64,000 bases of DNA from Medicago truncatula (Eukaryota; Streptophyta; Magnoliopsida; Fabales; Fabaceae): NCBI RefSeq assembly GCF_003473485.1, contig NC_053045.1, forward strand, positions 5,854,501 to 5,918,500, given 5' to 3'. Under the pieces are notes generated by a model. It saw only the letters and a list, made by a program, of their open reading frames with translations, did no database searches and was not told the DNA's origin. Position numbers and translations under genes: made by a program. Positions 10,222 to 25,565 of the stretch are shown in pieces; position 1 is the stretch's first letter; each line of letters starts with the position of its first letter.

Positions 10222-13200
10222 ATGAGAATCACATTAGTTTCATTGTTTTCCTTCCTTATCTGCTACTACAGTATTTATATCACTTTCCAAATCACCACCA
10301 TTGCCTCAGCCAAATGTCTTGAAGATCAACAATCATTCCTACTACAACTAAAGAGCAGTCTCATGTTCAAGCCAGAAATTTCTAACAAGCTGAAGTTGTG
10401 GAATTCAAGTGTTGATGGCTGTGAATGGATTGGTGTAGCTTGTGACAGCAAGGGATTTGTTGTTGGTCTTGATCTGAGTGAAGAATCAATCTCTGGTGGA
10501 TTTGATAATGCAAGCAGTCTTTTTAGTCTTCAACATCTTCAAAAATTGAACTTGGCTGCTAACAATTTCAATTCTGTCATTCCATCAGGATTCAACAAGT
10601 TGGTGATGTTGAGTTATTTGAATTTGTCATATGCTAACTTTGTGGGGCAAATTCCTATAGAGATTTCTCAGCTTACAAGGTTGGTTACTCTTGACATATC
10701 TTCTGTTAATAGCTACATAACAGGACAAGGGCTGAAACTTGAGAAACCAAATCTACAGAAATTTGTCCAAAATCTGACCAGTCTTAGGAAGCTGTATCTA
10801 GATGGTGTAAGTATAAAAGCTCAGGGACAAGAATGGAGGAATGCTTTGTTGCCCCTGCCTAACCTCCAAGTATTGAGTATGTCTTATTGTGATCTATCAG
10901 GTCCCCTTGATTCTTCCTAACAAGACTAAAGAACCTATCAGTCATTATTCTTGATGGGAACAATTTTTCATCCCCAGTGCCACAAACATTTTCCAATTTC
11001 AAAAAATTAACCACCCTCAGTCTTGCATCTTGTGGATTGACTGGTAAATTTCCAAAAACCATCTTTCAAATTGGAACGTTCTCATTTATTGACTTATCCT
11101 TCAACTACAATCTCCATGGTTCGATTCCGGAATTTCTGCTGGGTGGATCTCTCCAAACCTTAAGGATAAGGAACACAAGCTTCTCTGGAGCATTTCCATA
11201 CTCTATTGGTAACATGGGGCATTTATCTGAATTGGATCTTTCGAATTGTGAACTTAATGGAACACTTCCCTTTTCACTGTCAAACCTCACAAAACTGAGA
11301 TACATGGATTTGTCATCTAATAGTTTCACAGGTCAAATGCCACCATTTGGGATGGCCAAAAACCTTACCCGTCTAAACCTTTCTCATAATCGTTTAAGTG
11401 GTGAAATTTCATCATCCAATCACTTTGAAGGACTGCACAATCTTGTCAGTGTTGACTTGCGTGATAATTTCATCAATGGGAGCATTCCTTCATCTCTTTT
11501 TGCACTCACTTTACTGCTAAACATTCAGCTTTCACTCAACCAGTTTAGTAAATTTGACAAATTGATAAATGTGTCTACCTCTGTACTCAAAACCCTTGAT
11601 TTAAGCAACAATGATCTATCAGGGCCATTTCCAATGTCTATCTTTAAACTCCATTCGCTTTCTGTCCTCGATCTTTCCTTTAACAGGTTGAATGGGTCGC
11701 TGCAGCTAGATGAGCTTATGGAGCTTAGAGATTTATCTACACTAGACCTTTCATACAACAACATATCAGTAAATGTAAATGTTTCAAATCCTAATTATAC
11801 TTCCTTTCCAATATTAGCACACTCATTTTGGCATCCTGCAACCTGAAAACTTTCCCTAGTTTCTTGAGAAACCAATCCTGGTTAAGCATTCTAGACCTCT
11901 CACATAATCAGATTCAAGGAATAGTTCCCAACTGGATTTGGAGGATTCAAAATCTTCAAAGCCTTAATATTTCTCACAATATGCTCACTGGTTTTGATGG
12001 ACCTTTGCATAACCTCACTTCCAACTTGATATCCCTTGATCTTCATAACAATCAACTGCAGGGGCCAATACCTGTTTTTTCTGAATTTTCTTCTTATTTG
12101 GATTACTCAATGAACAAATTTGATTCTGTTATCCCACAAGATATCGGTAACTACCTGTCTTTCACAACTTTTCTCTCTTTTTCAAATAATACTTTACATG
12201 GAACTATCCCTCGATCCCTCTGCAATGCTTCAAATCTTCAAGTGCTTGATATTTCCATTAATAGCATTTCTGGAACAATTCCCTCATGTCTAATGAAAAT
12301 GACTCAAACACTTGTGGTATTAAATATGAAGATGAACAATCTCATTGGCACTATCCCAGATGTGTTTCCACCTTATTGTGCTCTAAGAACTCTTGATCTC
12401 CAAAAGAATAACTTAGATGGACAGATTCCAAAATCTCTTGTGAAATGCTCAGCACTAGAAGTACTAAACCTTGCAAACAACATCATCATTGGCACATTTC
12501 CATGCCTGTTGAAGAACATATCCACAATCCGTGTCATAGTCTTGCGCAGCAACAAATTCAATGGTCATATCGGATGTCCAAACACCAGTGGCACATGGCA
12601 GATGCTTCAGATAGTTGATCTAGCCTTTAACAACTTCAGTGGTAAACTACCAGGAAAATTCTTCACAACGTGGGAGGCAATGAGGTCTGATGAAAACCAA
12701 GCTGATTTGAAGGTAAAACGCGTCCAATTTGAGGTTCTCCAATTTGGTCAGATTTATTATCATGATTCAGTGACAGTAACAAGCAAAGGTCAACAGATGG
12801 ATTTAGTTAAAATTCTAACAGTCTTCACTTCCATCGACTTCTCATCGAATCATTTTGAAGGACCTATACCATATTCAATAGGGAACTTCAAAGCACTTTA
12901 CATTCTCAACATTTCAAACAACCGTCTCTCAGGTAAAATCCATCTTCCATAGGGAACTTGAAACAATTGGAGTCCTTAGACCTCTCAAATAACACTTTGA
13001 CTGGTGAAATTCCTGTGCAGCTAGAAAGCTTGTCCTTCCTTTCATATTTGAACCTTTCCTTCAATCATTTGGTGGGGAAGATCCCAACAGGTACTCAACT
13101 TCAGTCATTTCAGTCTTCTTCTTTTGAAGGAAATGATGGGCTATATGGACCTCCATTGACTGAAAAACCAGATGGTAAAAGGAATGATGAGTTGCTATCT

Positions 13201-13407
13201 TGTTCAACAGACTGGAAATTTTTAAGTGTAGAATTGGGGTTTGTTTTTGGTCTCGGAATTGTCATTGGTCCTCTAATGTTTTGGAAGCAATGGAGGATAA
13301 GATATTGGAAACTAGTGGATAAAATTCTTTGCTGGATCTTTTCAAGGATTCATCTTGAATATGTAACCCATAGAGGACAGACATACATAGTTTTAAGGTG
13401 GCATTAG
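10222..13407 (+). pseudogene. LRR receptor-like protein (RLP), array copy B, three one-base frameshifts as sequenced
   Basis: Same gene as the intact copy at 34520, with the same ATG (after AAATAACA) and the same stop. As written it breaks three times, each time by loss of one C from a short C run: near 10915 (two C instead of three; stop after residue 232), near 11807 (TTTCC for TTTCCC) and near 12941 (ATCCATC for ATCCCATC). All pieces between the breaks read the same protein as the intact copy and there are no internal nonsense substitutions. That pattern suggests consensus errors, in which case this is a functional 1062-residue RLP; otherwise it is a very young pseudogene. Confidence 0.85.
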
Positions 13408-13997
13408 CGACTAATGAGTGTCCTAATTAGTAGTATAATTTAATGTTTTCTATTACCAACCATGTTGTTTGTTAACGTTAAAAATAAATAAATAATAACC
13501 AAGTTTTTGTTATGTATACTTCTTTGTGATGATATGTGGTGAAACTTTGAAGAGCATCTATTAAATAAAATAGCTTCACACGGAGTTGTGGTGACAAATT
13601 TTAATTCGAAATAAAAAAGGATGAGTTGGTCTATTGTAATACCCCGCATGTAAAAGTTCAATATCAGTTATTTTATCTTTTGAATTTTTTTAGGGAAGGA
13701 CAAAATGGTAATTGTGCACAAGACTTTTCAGGATTGAAACATATTATTTCAACGGACTATGGTGATTGAAATATTTCATTTAAAACTTTTACGGTATTTT
13801 ATCGGATATTCTAGTTTGAACAAGAGTGTAGAAAAGGGCATTTTGGTAATTTCTTACCTAAGGATACAAATAAGACAAACATGAAATTTCTACACTTTTA
13901 TCCATCTTTCTCTCCAAATTTCAGATTTTTCTTCTCTCTTCCTCTCTAGCTCACGTCTTCTCTACCTCTCCTCACCCAATCCACCAAAAATCATTAA

Positions 13998-14597
13998 GGC
14001 TTTGTTTGGATGACAAAAGAAAGAAAATTAAAGGAAAGAAAGTAGAAGGATTGAAAGTGAATAGAAAGGGAAAGGAATGTGAGATGATTGTTTGGTTGTT
14101 TGGTATAAGTGAAAGTGAAGGAAGGAAAGATATATATGATTAGTAAATGACATAACTGCCCTTTTATAGAAATAAGATATTCAATGTGTATATATAGTAT
14201 TTTAAAATTGAAAATAGAATATTAGTAAATCATTTATTTATGATTCAAGTATTTATTTATTAATAAATATATTTTGCCGATTAAAAAAAATATTAATAAA
14301 CTTTTGCAATTTATTTATTTATTTTGGCTTAATTGATCCTCCGGTCCCTTAACTTAATTCTTTTATTTAAATTGGTACCATATCTTTTAAAAGTCTCAAG
14401 TTGGTCTTGTATATGTGTTTCAGTCGGTTAATTTAGTCCTATTTCCTCAATTTTAATCTCCTAAAAAAGAAGACCGTTGGATAAAGGAGGTCTGAGAGAT
14501 CTAATCATGTATCACCAAAACTTAATTTATTCCACTTTCCTTCATCTTCTTCCCTCATCTTCATCTTCATACAACATTGAACAATCTTCATCATCTT

Positions 14598-14636
<39 letters not shown>

Positions 14637-16297
14637 ATTCTTTTAATCAAATTTTCTAATAATAAAATTTGTCAAATTTTCATACTTGTTCTCCGCAAAG
14701 GGTTGAGCAATCTTTAGATCTTATCAAGATAAAGGTTTTCATACTTTTTTCTTCATCTTCCTCTTCATTAACTTCATAAATATTGAGTAATTAAACCAAA
14801 AATAAATCCAGCAAATCTGAATTACTCACAAAATCAAAATTACCCATAAATATTAATATTCTTCCTTCCTCTTCCTATTCTTCTGTTCTCTTCTCCTAAT
14901 TAGAATTACCCACAATAACACCATCACCAGATTCGCATCACCAGAATCTCAACACCAACACCATCTCAACAGAAACGCTAGAACATGCATGTGTTCTTGA
15001 ACCTGCACCAAAATCAAATCTCCATCTCACGATCCTTTTCAGAACCACAACCACATACACAAAATCAAATCTCTGTTGGAATCATATTACAATGGGAAAG
15101 CAATCAATTGCAAGTATGAGATTTTTTATGTTTAATGGGTTTTTGAGAAATGGTTTTGAGATTCATTTAATCAAGCATCGAGTTTTAAGATTCTCTTTTC
15201 CTTTCATTGAATCTTTCGTTGTAGAGAGATTTACTGTTGATGATGAGTTTTGAAGTGATGGCGGGTTTCAAATTTCAAATGGGTTTTAAGAAATGGATTT
15301 TATTTTGTAAATGAAGAGGTGAGGAGTTAAGATGATGGGTTTTGTTTTCTCGGTATTTGTTGTTGATTTTCTGGGTTTATATTAATATGTTGGTGATGTT
15401 AATTCCAGATTTAAGGGTTTGATTATGTAGTATTTATTGAAATTAAATGGTTTAATTTTTTAAAGAAAAAAAATGGGTTTTTCTAATGAGATTGATGAAG
15501 CTTTTATGAAGATGAAGATGAGGGAAGAAGATGAAGAAAAGTGGAATAATTAAGTATTGGTGATACATGATTAGATCACACAGACCTCCTTTATCCAACG
15601 GTCTCCTTTTTTAGGAGATTAAAATTGACGAAATAGGACTAAATTAACCGACGGAAACACATATAAAGGACCAACTTGAGAGTTTTAAAAGATATGGGAC
15701 CAATTTAAAAAAAGAATTAAGTTAAGGGACGGAGGATCAATTAAGCCATTTATTTTTCATGAAGAGTTGTTACTTACAATGTTACAAGTTATACCAATAA
15801 TGTACTAATATTTATAAAATACTGGAAAGAAAAAATATAATATGTATTAATCAGAACAAATAAGAAAGAATAGCAAATTAAAAAATAAAAGCACACATGA
15901 TACTGTATATTATACACACAACACAACAGACCAAATAGGTAAATTATGCTAGAAAAATAAACAACAATTTGCACAATCCAATGCAAGGGTGTAAAGTCTT
16001 TTGCTAAAATGAAGACTCTTCTTTCTACTTCCTTCCCAATTTTGGCGTGGGTGTAAACAACAAATGAGTAGTACAGTACCATAAATAAAATGCAATAAAA
16101 GTAGGGTTTTTTGGACTTTTCAAAAATGTGGTTGTTTCCCACCCTTTCTGTCCACATTGGCGTGGAAAGATTTTCATGGTGGGTTCCATTAGATTCTTCT
16201 TTCCTTAACTTTTTTAGTGTGTTCCAAACTAGAGAAAATGTTTCCTTCCCTCAGCTTTCTCTCCTCCCACAATCTTTTCTTGGAAACAAACAGACCC
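13998..16297. mobile_element. PIF/Harbinger-like element, copy 2
   Basis: GGCTTTGTTTGG ... CAAACAGACCC between TAA duplications at 13995-13997 and 16298-16300. Contains the nested Mutator-like element. Confidence 0.55.
14326..15747. mobile_element. Mutator-like element, copy 2
   Basis: Same long TIRs and ATTTATTTT duplication as copy 1. The internal A tract is A35 (14601-14635). Five bases shorter overall. Confidence 0.85.
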
Positions 16298-17279
16298 TAA
16301 TTGTTCATGAAATCATCATGAAAATTGTGTAAGAGTGTCCCTTATAGTGATTAGACCAAGAAGTAAGCTTCAAAATTATCCCTCTTCCTTCAAATCAGCC
16401 ATCTACCCATCCTTCTAGACTTTGGGAAATTTCATTTTTGCAAGCAAGAGGGAAAGAGTTCAAGAGAGGAAATTCATGGTGGTGTTTTGTTTGGTTGCTA
16501 GGTTCAAGGTTTGAAGTGGAATCTCAAGTGGAAGCTTATTCTAGTAAGAGTTTATTTCAAACAAGGTGAGAATCCTAAATTAAGCTTGAATTTGAATTGT
16601 TGATTAAGTTAATGGGTATGTGAATTGTGTGAGAAAATTTGAATTTCTATGACAATTTTCATATTATAGTAGCTTGGTTCATGAAATGAGATAATTAGAG
16701 AATTTTTGTTGAAGATCATTGTTAATGGATTGTTGTTGATGTAAGAAAGATGAGTTGGTGATCAAAATGGTGTATTATTGTTAAACGCGATGTACTTCAA
16801 CCTTATGAAAATTGGGTAAAATTTGTATGGCATGTTGGTAGTATATTCATCATATCTCTTTCTGTGTAATCTGGAATTAAGTAATTGTTGAAGTTTCGGA
16901 TTCTACACTTATTCCCTTCAGTTTGAATACTTTGCATGATTCGGATTAAGAATGGACTCAGAAAACGCATTTAAAGTTTGGAAATTCATGCTGAAAATGG
17001 CTACGGGTTTGATTGGATTTTTCCGAAATAAGCTACATTGTGAATTCAAATTGGTTATAAATGATTTCAGGTTAATTATGGATGCCCTTATGGTTGAGCG
17101 TGAAGTTGGTTGAGGTTTGAAATGCAAAAGTGAGACGAGCCTATGCCATTTAAAGGATTAAAGGTGAGTTCCTTTAGCTTAGAATCCACCTTTGGGGATC
17201 AATTATGATTATGTTAGATTATTGACATAACATGAATAATTAGACCATTTTTAGGATTACATGCCGATTGTATAAGCAT

Positions 17280-18027
17280 TAAGGTAGTCAAAATCGAGAT
17301 CCTAGGCAAGATCGGAGAGGGATCACAAGATCGTAAATCGATGGATCGTAACACGGATCGTAAGATCCTACCAAATTCATAAATTGACATATGTATGGCA
17401 ATAAATTATGTAAATGCATAAAAAATAAATTGTGTACTTGCTAATTACATAATATAACCCTCTGAAAAAGAAAAAAAATTAAAATAATATAACATTCCCC
17501 AAACATAAAATATTTCTTATTATTTTATTTATTTTTGACCAAAAACATTTTCTATTATTATATTATTTTGTTTATGTGTATGGTTTTTTTAAATCACATG
17601 ATTGGTTATTAACTAATTATTGAAAATGCCCTTCAAAAAAATTAATTATTGAAAACAAACAAAAATATGTTAAGAAAAGAAAAGACAGCGTATAAAAAAA
17701 CAAAAGGCAAAGCGAAAAAGAAAAAAAAAAAGGAAATGTCAGCGTGCAACAAAAAAAATAATAAAGAAACGACTGCGTTTCACATGTTTATTACTAACAT
17801 CATCGTTTTAATGAACCGAGTCGTGGATCCGACCTGCGAGAAACATCTCTGCGTAACAAGAACAGAAGCGGCAGACACGCACGATTTCACCGTATTTGCA
17901 ACTTTTCGCGGCGATCCTGGCCGCGCCTACCAAATTCCGATTCCAGCCATGTTTCAACACGGGAAGGGGTGGCGAGATCGCAAAGTCGTACGATCCTACG
18001 AGTTGGATCGTGAGTTTAACTACCTTG
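17280..18027. mobile_element. hAT-like element, copy 2
   Basis: Same ends as copy 1, with ATAAGCAT at 17272-17279 and 18028-18035. Confidence 0.75.
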
Positions 18028-18290
18028 ATAAGCATGACTATCATGCCATATGAATGGTACATGTGAAACAAAATAAATATGAGATAGTAGAATAATTATT
18101 TTTTGAATTAGGAATCTTTATTTGTTTATTCTAAAATCTCATTTATGTTAATAAGTATGTTTATGCTAGTATAAATGTTGGAGGGAAGTTCTATCAACGC
18201 AATTGATGTTATTAGTAATGATTTGAAAGAAAATTGAAATGAGTAACATGCTCATAGAAAAGAAAAAAAAAAACTTGAGAAAATCTCCGT

Positions 18291-18669
18291 TTACTACAAC
18301 GAAGAGATATAATGTAGTCTATGAGGTATGGCTCATAGTAACGAATGCGAAATCTCTGTTTGCTACAACGAAGAGATAATGTAGCCTATGAGGTACGACT
18401 TATAGTAACGAATAAAATCTCCTTTTGCTACAACGAAGAGATAATGTAGCCAATGAGGTATGGCTCATAGTAACAATTTGAGAAAAAAAAACTCCGTTCG
18501 CCAGAACGAAGAGATAATGTGGTCCAAATGCACAGTAAAATGCGAAAACTCCGTTTGCTACAACGAAGAGATAATGTAGCCTACGAGGTACGACTCATAG
18601 TAACAATTTGAGAGAGAAAAAACTCCGTTCGCCACAAACGAAGAGATAATGTGGTCCAAATGCACAGTT
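18291..18669 (+). repeat. LTR minisatellite, copy 2
   Basis: The six ~65-bp units of copy 1, with small indels (for example ACAAACG for ACAACG near 18637). Confidence 0.9.
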
Positions 18670-19518
18670 AAATTTGTAGTTAATGATATGAAACTCTATG
18701 TCAAGAATTATTCAAAAATATTTGAAAAACTTATATTTTCAATTATGAACCAATGGAAAAAATAAATAAAAATTAAGTACCTCCAACATGAATACTAACA
18801 TAGCATACACATGTTAATATGAAAGTTATGTTTAGAATGAATTAGTTATGAAGCATTATTTCATTGGGTATTTTACCAATCGTTGGAAATGAGGAATTTT
18901 AGTATGGAACTTCGGTTTAGTTTAGCTGAAATTAGTTGTTATCAGAAGAAAAATAAATGAGAGACATACTCAGATAAGTATGTCAAAGTATAAGTTATAC
19001 CAGAATACGATATATTGGATATATGATTATGATTATTATTATGATTATGGTGATTATGCTTATGATTAAGTTATGAGTATGACTATGTTTATGATATAAT
19101 CAAAATAGTATTTCAGACAGCGATTTTAGTTATCCCCTGATCGCTCAGTTATGCATAATGAAATCATATAAACCCGAAATGGGTTGAGTTTAGTAACAGC
19201 TGGCGATCCTAGGTTCCCCGAGATTTCCTACAGCCTATGATAGGTGGAACTCACCGAGACATTTTGTCTCACCCAATCCTTTTTATTTATTTCAGATGTA
19301 CAAGTTATTATACAACATGATGGTTCGTAATGAAGAAGCAGAAGTCGCTGGAAGTTTCGCATCAATTGTGTTAGTGTTATTTCAGAGGTATAAGACGAGC
19401 ATTTTCTATATATTATTCGAAGGAAATTTTTATTATTGTAATTTTAATATATTCAATGCCAAATTTAGCACACATGCTAGATATCCTAGGAAATTTCTAG
19501 TAGGGGTGTTACATCTAT

Positions 19519-22379
19519 AAATTATAACGATAGAAATCATATTCACACTTGTTCAAATTTTTTCTTTTTGTGTTTGTAAGAGGAAAGGCTTTCATGATAT
19601 CAAGCTAATTGTAACAAGTTAAATATTTTTTACATTTGTGTTCAGCCATGCCGATGAAAGAACGAAAATAGTGAAAGTAATATGATTCTCATTGTTGGTT
19701 ACAGAGACTGTTTCCACTGTGCAACAGTTAGTACTTAGTCTAAGTGTGTGTTTGAATGAGGTAATTAGAAAATTTTGAAGAATTTAAAATTCCAAACAAT
19801 TTAAATGATTCAATTAAATTCCTTTCATTTCTCAATACTTTTATTTGGATGGACTATTTAGACACACTCCCATGATAAAATTTAAAAGAGAAATAATTTA
19901 GTCACATCATTTAATATCATTTTTCTTTTAAATTTTATGAATCATATGTGTGTCCCAATAAATTTTATTTAGGTGTGTGCCTAAGTAAGACTTACTCCAA
20001 ACCAACCGTTCTTAACAGTGGTATTAATATAGTTGCAAATACACTCTTCCCCGTGTTCCAAGGTGCATGGCAGATAAAATATAAATTGTGATCGGTGACA
20101 TTAGTCAATCACAATATCACAAATGCATATGAGAAGTTTCTTTGAAGAAGGGATGTGTCGTCACTCACACGATGACTTCCAAGTCTTCCATTCATTTTTG
20201 ACGGGTAGTGTCACCTTTCCCATTCAATTTTAGGATCCCTTAGCAATAATACACCGGTAGTGACTGAGGTTTGTAGATTATGAATTCATGGTAGCAATTT
20301 ATTGATGATGATGATAATAGTAGTAATAATAATAATAATCTATAATGTAAATAAAGATAAGGGGAATGCTAACAAGTATTTTTAGGGTATCGGTTAAAAT
20401 ACTAAAAGTAGAAAGTTTATATTAAAAAGTTGTGTAATTATTACATTGACTAAAGGAACAATTTGTATTTCTAAGATAATTTTTTTTTAATTGAATCCTT
20501 AAACAATGTTTTTAGAGCACTCGTTAGCAAAACTCGATAAGATAATACAAACTTATCCTTAAAGCTAGTCTTTTCACTTTCAATTATACCCTTAAACAAA
20601 TTTACCCATAACAATGATATTTGTTACATTGTTGGTGTCATTGAAAAAGGTAAGTATAGTTTGTTACAATATTTATATTTATATTTTTAATCAAAATTTC
20701 AATTTTTTAAAAGAGGAATAAACTAGATTTTATAAAATCCATTGTTCGTCGTTTATATGCATTACGCAATAAAAAGAGCGGATAGAAGGACGCTGAGTGT
20801 CAGTCTAAGCGCTAATAATAATAATAACTCTTTTAAAATAATAATTTTACTGGCCTCTAAAAAAAAAGTTTTTTCTAATCAATGTATTTTGACTGTTGTT
20901 GGGTTTTAAATTAATCAATATTTTTTGTCGATTAAAAAAAATAATTTTTCGCCCTTAAAGTCTTATTTAATGGATAACTTCGTTATATTGAACATCTTCA
21001 CGCCCGTTTCATATGGTGATTGTTGCTTCCTCGTTGTTACATAGCCTAGTAATTTGGTCACTATATTCGCCCTCCTTATATCTATTTATTTGAGTATTTG
21101 ATCAATGGACCAATAGCAAAATATAAAAATTGTCTTTAGAGTTTTTTCTTTCTTTTGACAAAAAATTTTCCTTAGAGTTAAATAATATTTTTTGACAATA
21201 TTTTATATTAAAATTTAAAACCACCTTAGGTACAATTTTTTATTTTATTTAATGAATTTTTAATTGACTTTTTATCCTAGAATAGTCGAATTCATCAAGA
21301 TTATAGGTCGGAGATTAGTCATGGATTTAATTAAATTAAATAATTATGTATCAAATGTTGTAATTTCAATCAACTACTAGTTCAAATCTATCAGTTATCA
21401 TTATGAACTATTTTTCAAATATCTGTTAACTAATGTAGTTTCATTTTTACCAAACGGACTCCAAAAGTTAGAATCTTGTTTTTCAATGCATCACTAGTTT
21501 AGCTTAAAATTCATTAATTTAAATGGCCACATATATGGTTCAGTATTGGCTTTGTAAAACCCACTTCATGACTATATAAGTTCTTTAACTTAAACAAGTT
21601 CTTTTGTTATGATTCTGATTAGAATGCAGGTCAACATTCATATACTTCTACCTCTAAAGCTTGTAGTTGTATTAATTAGAGTACTTATGTCCACTATATC
21701 TTTGAAAATTTTGGAAAAAACTAGAAATCACAGGGATTGAATTAGACCTTCAAATACCTTACCCTCATTCTCATTCGGGTAACATTTTATTCTCTTCATA
21801 CAAATTATGTATTTTGCAATTTTTTTTTGATGTCTCTCAATAAATAAATAAAGGTGCCCAAAACTGCAATAGTATAAATAAAGGTACCCAAAACTGAATA
21901 GGCTAAACTGATATTACTACATGTCAAAATTGAATTAGGAAATAAGAAATTGAAGAAGAAATAATAAACATCTCCAAATCCATTTCTAACCAATATTAGA
22001 ATTTAAAGACACGTAGTGTCTATTAGAAATAATAAATATCATTGACCAAAAAAAAAAAGAAATAATAAATATCAGTATGTTTTTTATGCATTTTCTTTTG
22101 ATAATGTTAAGCAAATTTATAGGTCAAGCTTAAACTATGGACCCTCATAATACCCCACAAGTTCCTATCAGACTTATGTGACTTTATGATTAGGTTTACT
22201 TGGAAAATACGAAATGCTCAGTTCAGTTGATTTTGCAGAAACTTATAGATCACTTTCAACGAAATTTCCCTTAAAACTATTGACCCATTCCACACTGGAA
22301 AACACAGTGAAGATTACATGTGTCTGCAACTTTATAACTCAACCATTAGTGTTGTGATTGTCACTACGAGTAAATAACA
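19519..22379. other. 5' flank of RLP copy C; no gene seen
   Basis: Same sequence as 7355-10221 with a few one-base and one 3-base differences. Only short, broken frames are present. Confidence 0.6.
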
Positions 22380-25300
22380 ATGAGAATCACATTAGTTTCA
22401 TTGTTTTCCTTCCTTATCTGCTACTACAGTATTTATATCACTTTCCAAATCACCACCATTGCCTCAGCCAAATGTCTTGAAGATCAACAATCATTCCTAC
22501 TACAACTAAAGAGCAGTCTCATGTTCAAGCCAGAAATTTCTAACAAGCTGAAGTTGTGGAATTCAAGTGTTGATGGCTGTGAATGGATTGGTGTAGCTTG
22601 TGACAGCAAGGGATTTGTTGTTGGTCTTGATCTGAGTGAAGAATCAATCTCTGGTGGATTTGATAATGCAAGCAGTCTTTTTAGTCTTCAACATCTTCAA
22701 AAATTGAACTTGGCTGCTAACAATTTCAATTCTGTCATTCCATCAGGATTCAACAAGTTGGTGATGTTGAGTTATTTGAATTTGTCATATGCTAACTTTG
22801 TGGGGCAAATTCCTATAGAGATTTCTCAGCTTACAAGGTTGGTTACTCTTGACATATCTTCTGTTAATAGCTACATAACAGGACAAGGGCTGAAACTTGA
22901 GAAACCAAATCTACAGAAATTTGTCCAAAATCTGACCAGTCTTAGGAAGCTGTATCTAGATGGTGTAAGTATAAAAGCTCAGGGACAAGAATGGAGGAAT
23001 GCTTTGTTGCCCCTGCCTAACCTCCAAGTATTGAGTATGTCTTATTGTGATCTATCAGGTCCCCTTGATTCTTCCCTAACAAGACTAAAGAACCTATCAG
23101 TCATTATTCTTGATGGGAACAATTTTTCATCCCAGTGCCACAAACATTTTCCAATTTCAAAAAATTAACCACCCTCAGTCTTGCATCTTGTGGATTGACT
23201 GGTAAATTTCCAAAAACCATCTTTCAAATTGGAACGTTCTCATTTATTGACTTATCCTTCAACTACAATCTCCATGGTTCGATTCCGGAATTTCTGCTGG
23301 GTGGATCTCTCCAAACCTTAAGGATAAGGAACACAAGCTTCTCTGGAGCATTTCCATACTCTATTGGTAACATGGGGCATTTATCTGAATTGGATCTTTC
23401 GAATTGTGAACTTAATGGAACACTTCCCTTTTCACTGTCAAACCTCACAAAACTGAGATACATGGATTTGTCATCTAATAGTTTCACAGGTCAAATGCCA
23501 CCATTTGGGATGGCCAAAAACCTTACCCGTCTAAACCTTTCTCATAATCGTTTAAGTGGTGAAATTTCATCATCCAATCACTTTGAAGGACTGCACAATC
23601 TTGTCAGTGTTGACTTGCGTGATAATTTCATCAATGGGAGCATTCCTTCATCTCTTTTTGCACTCACTTTACTGCTAAACATTCAGCTTTCACTCAACCA
23701 GTTTAGTAAATTTGACAAATTGATAAATGTGTCTACCTCTGTACTCAAAACCCTTGATTTAAGCAACAATGATCTATCAGGGCCATTTCCAATGTCTATC
23801 TTTAAACTCCATTCGCTTTCTGTCCTCGATCTTTCCTTTAACAGGTTGAATGGGTCGCTGCAGCTAGATGAGCTTATGGAGCTTAGAGATTTATCTACAC
23901 TAGACCTTTCATACAACAACATATCAGTAAATGTAAATGTTTCAAATCCTAATTATACTTCCTTTCCCAATATTAGCACACTCATTTTGGCATCCTGCAA
24001 CCTGAAAACTTTCCCTAGTTTCTTGAGAAACCAATCCTGGTTAAGCATTCTAGACCTCTCACATAATCAGATTCAAGGAATAGTTCCCAACTGGATTTGG
24101 AGGATTCAAAATCTTCAAAGCCTTAATATTTCTCACAATATGCTCACTGGTTTTGATGGACCTTTGCATAACCTCACTTCCAACTTGATATCCCTTGATC
24201 TTCATAACAATCAACTGCAGGGGCCAATACCTGTTTTTCTGAATTTTCTTCTTATTTGGATTACTCAATGAACAAATTTGATTCTGTTATCCCACAAGAT
24301 ATCGGTAACTACCTGTCTTTCACAACTTTTCTCTCTTTTTCAAATAATACTTTACATGGAACTATCCCTCGATCCCTCTGCAATGCTTCAAATCTTCAAG
24401 TGCTTGATATTTCCATTAATAGCATTTCTGGAACAATTCCCTCATGTCTAATGAAATGACTCAAACACTTGTGGTATTAAATATGAAGATGAACAATCTC
24501 ATTGGCACTATCCCAGATGTGTTTCCACCTTATTGTGCTCTAAGAACTCTTGATCTCCAAAAGAATAACTTAGATGGACAGATTCCAAAATCTCTTGTGA
24601 AATGCTCAGCACTAGAAGTACTAAACCTTGCAAACAACATCATCATTGGCACATTTCCATGCCTGTTGAAGAACATATCCACAATCCGTGTCATAGTCTT
24701 GCGCAGCAACAAATTCAATGGTCATATCGGATGTCCAAACACCAGTGGCACATGGCAGATGCTTCAGATAGTTGATCTAGCCTTTAACAACTTCAGTGGT
24801 AAACTACCAGGAAAATTCTTCACAACGTGGGAGGCAATGAGGTCTGATGAAAACCAAGCTGATTTGAAGGTAAAACGCGTCCAATTTGAGGTTCTCCAAT
24901 TTGGTCAGATTTATTATCATGATTCAGTGACAGTAACAAGCAAAGGTCAACAGATGGATTTAGTTAAAATTCTAACAGTCTTCACTTCCATCGACTTCTC
25001 ATCGAATCATTTTGAAGGACCTATACCATATTCAATAGGGAACTTCAAAGCACTTTACATTCTCAACATTTCAAACAACCGTCTCTCAGGTAAAATCCCA
25101 TCTTCCATAGGGAACTTGAAACAATTGGAGTCCTTAGACCTCTCAAATAACACTTTGACTGGTGAAATTCCTGTGCAGCTAGAAAGCTTGTCCTTCCTTT
25201 CATATTTGAACCTTTCCTTCAATCATTTGGTGGGGAAGATCCCAACAGGTACTCAACTTCAGTCATTTCAGTCTTCTTCTTTTGAAGGAAATGATGGGCT

Positions 25301-25565
25301 ATATGGACCTCCATTGACTGAAAAACCAGATGGTAAAAGGAATGATGAGTTGCTATCTTGTTCAACAGACTGGAAATTTTTAAGTGTAGAATTGGGGTTT
25401 GTTTTTGGTCTCGGAATTGTCATTGGTCCTCTAATGTTTTGGAAGCAATGGAGGATAAGATATTGGAAACTAGTGGATAAAATTCTTTGCTGGATCTTTT
25501 CAAGGATTCATCTTGAATATGTAACCCATAGAGGACAGACATACATAGTTTTAAGGTGGCATTAG
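22380..25565 (+). pseudogene. LRR receptor-like protein (RLP), array copy C, three one-base frameshifts as sequenced
   Basis: Same gene as the intact copy at 34520. It breaks at 23131-23133 (CCC for CCCC), at 24234-24238 (five T for six) and at 24454-24456 (AAA for AAAA). None of these coincides with a break in copy B. Outside them the translated pieces equal the intact protein: signal peptide, LRRs, island domain, TM helix and tail ending VLRWH. Independent one-base homopolymer losses with no amino-acid substitutions argue for sequencing error over relaxed selection, though real decay cannot be excluded from sequence alone. Confidence 0.85.

Larger units (their letters stand above)
13635..19513 (+). 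mobile_element. Solo LTR with nested insertions, array copy 2
   Basis: Same element and insertion point as copy 1, with TCTAT at 13630-13634 and 19514-19518. It is 28 bases shorter than copy 1 because of many scattered one-base losses in homopolymers (for example around 15.1-15.5 kb and 18.7-18.9 kb). Confidence 0.85.
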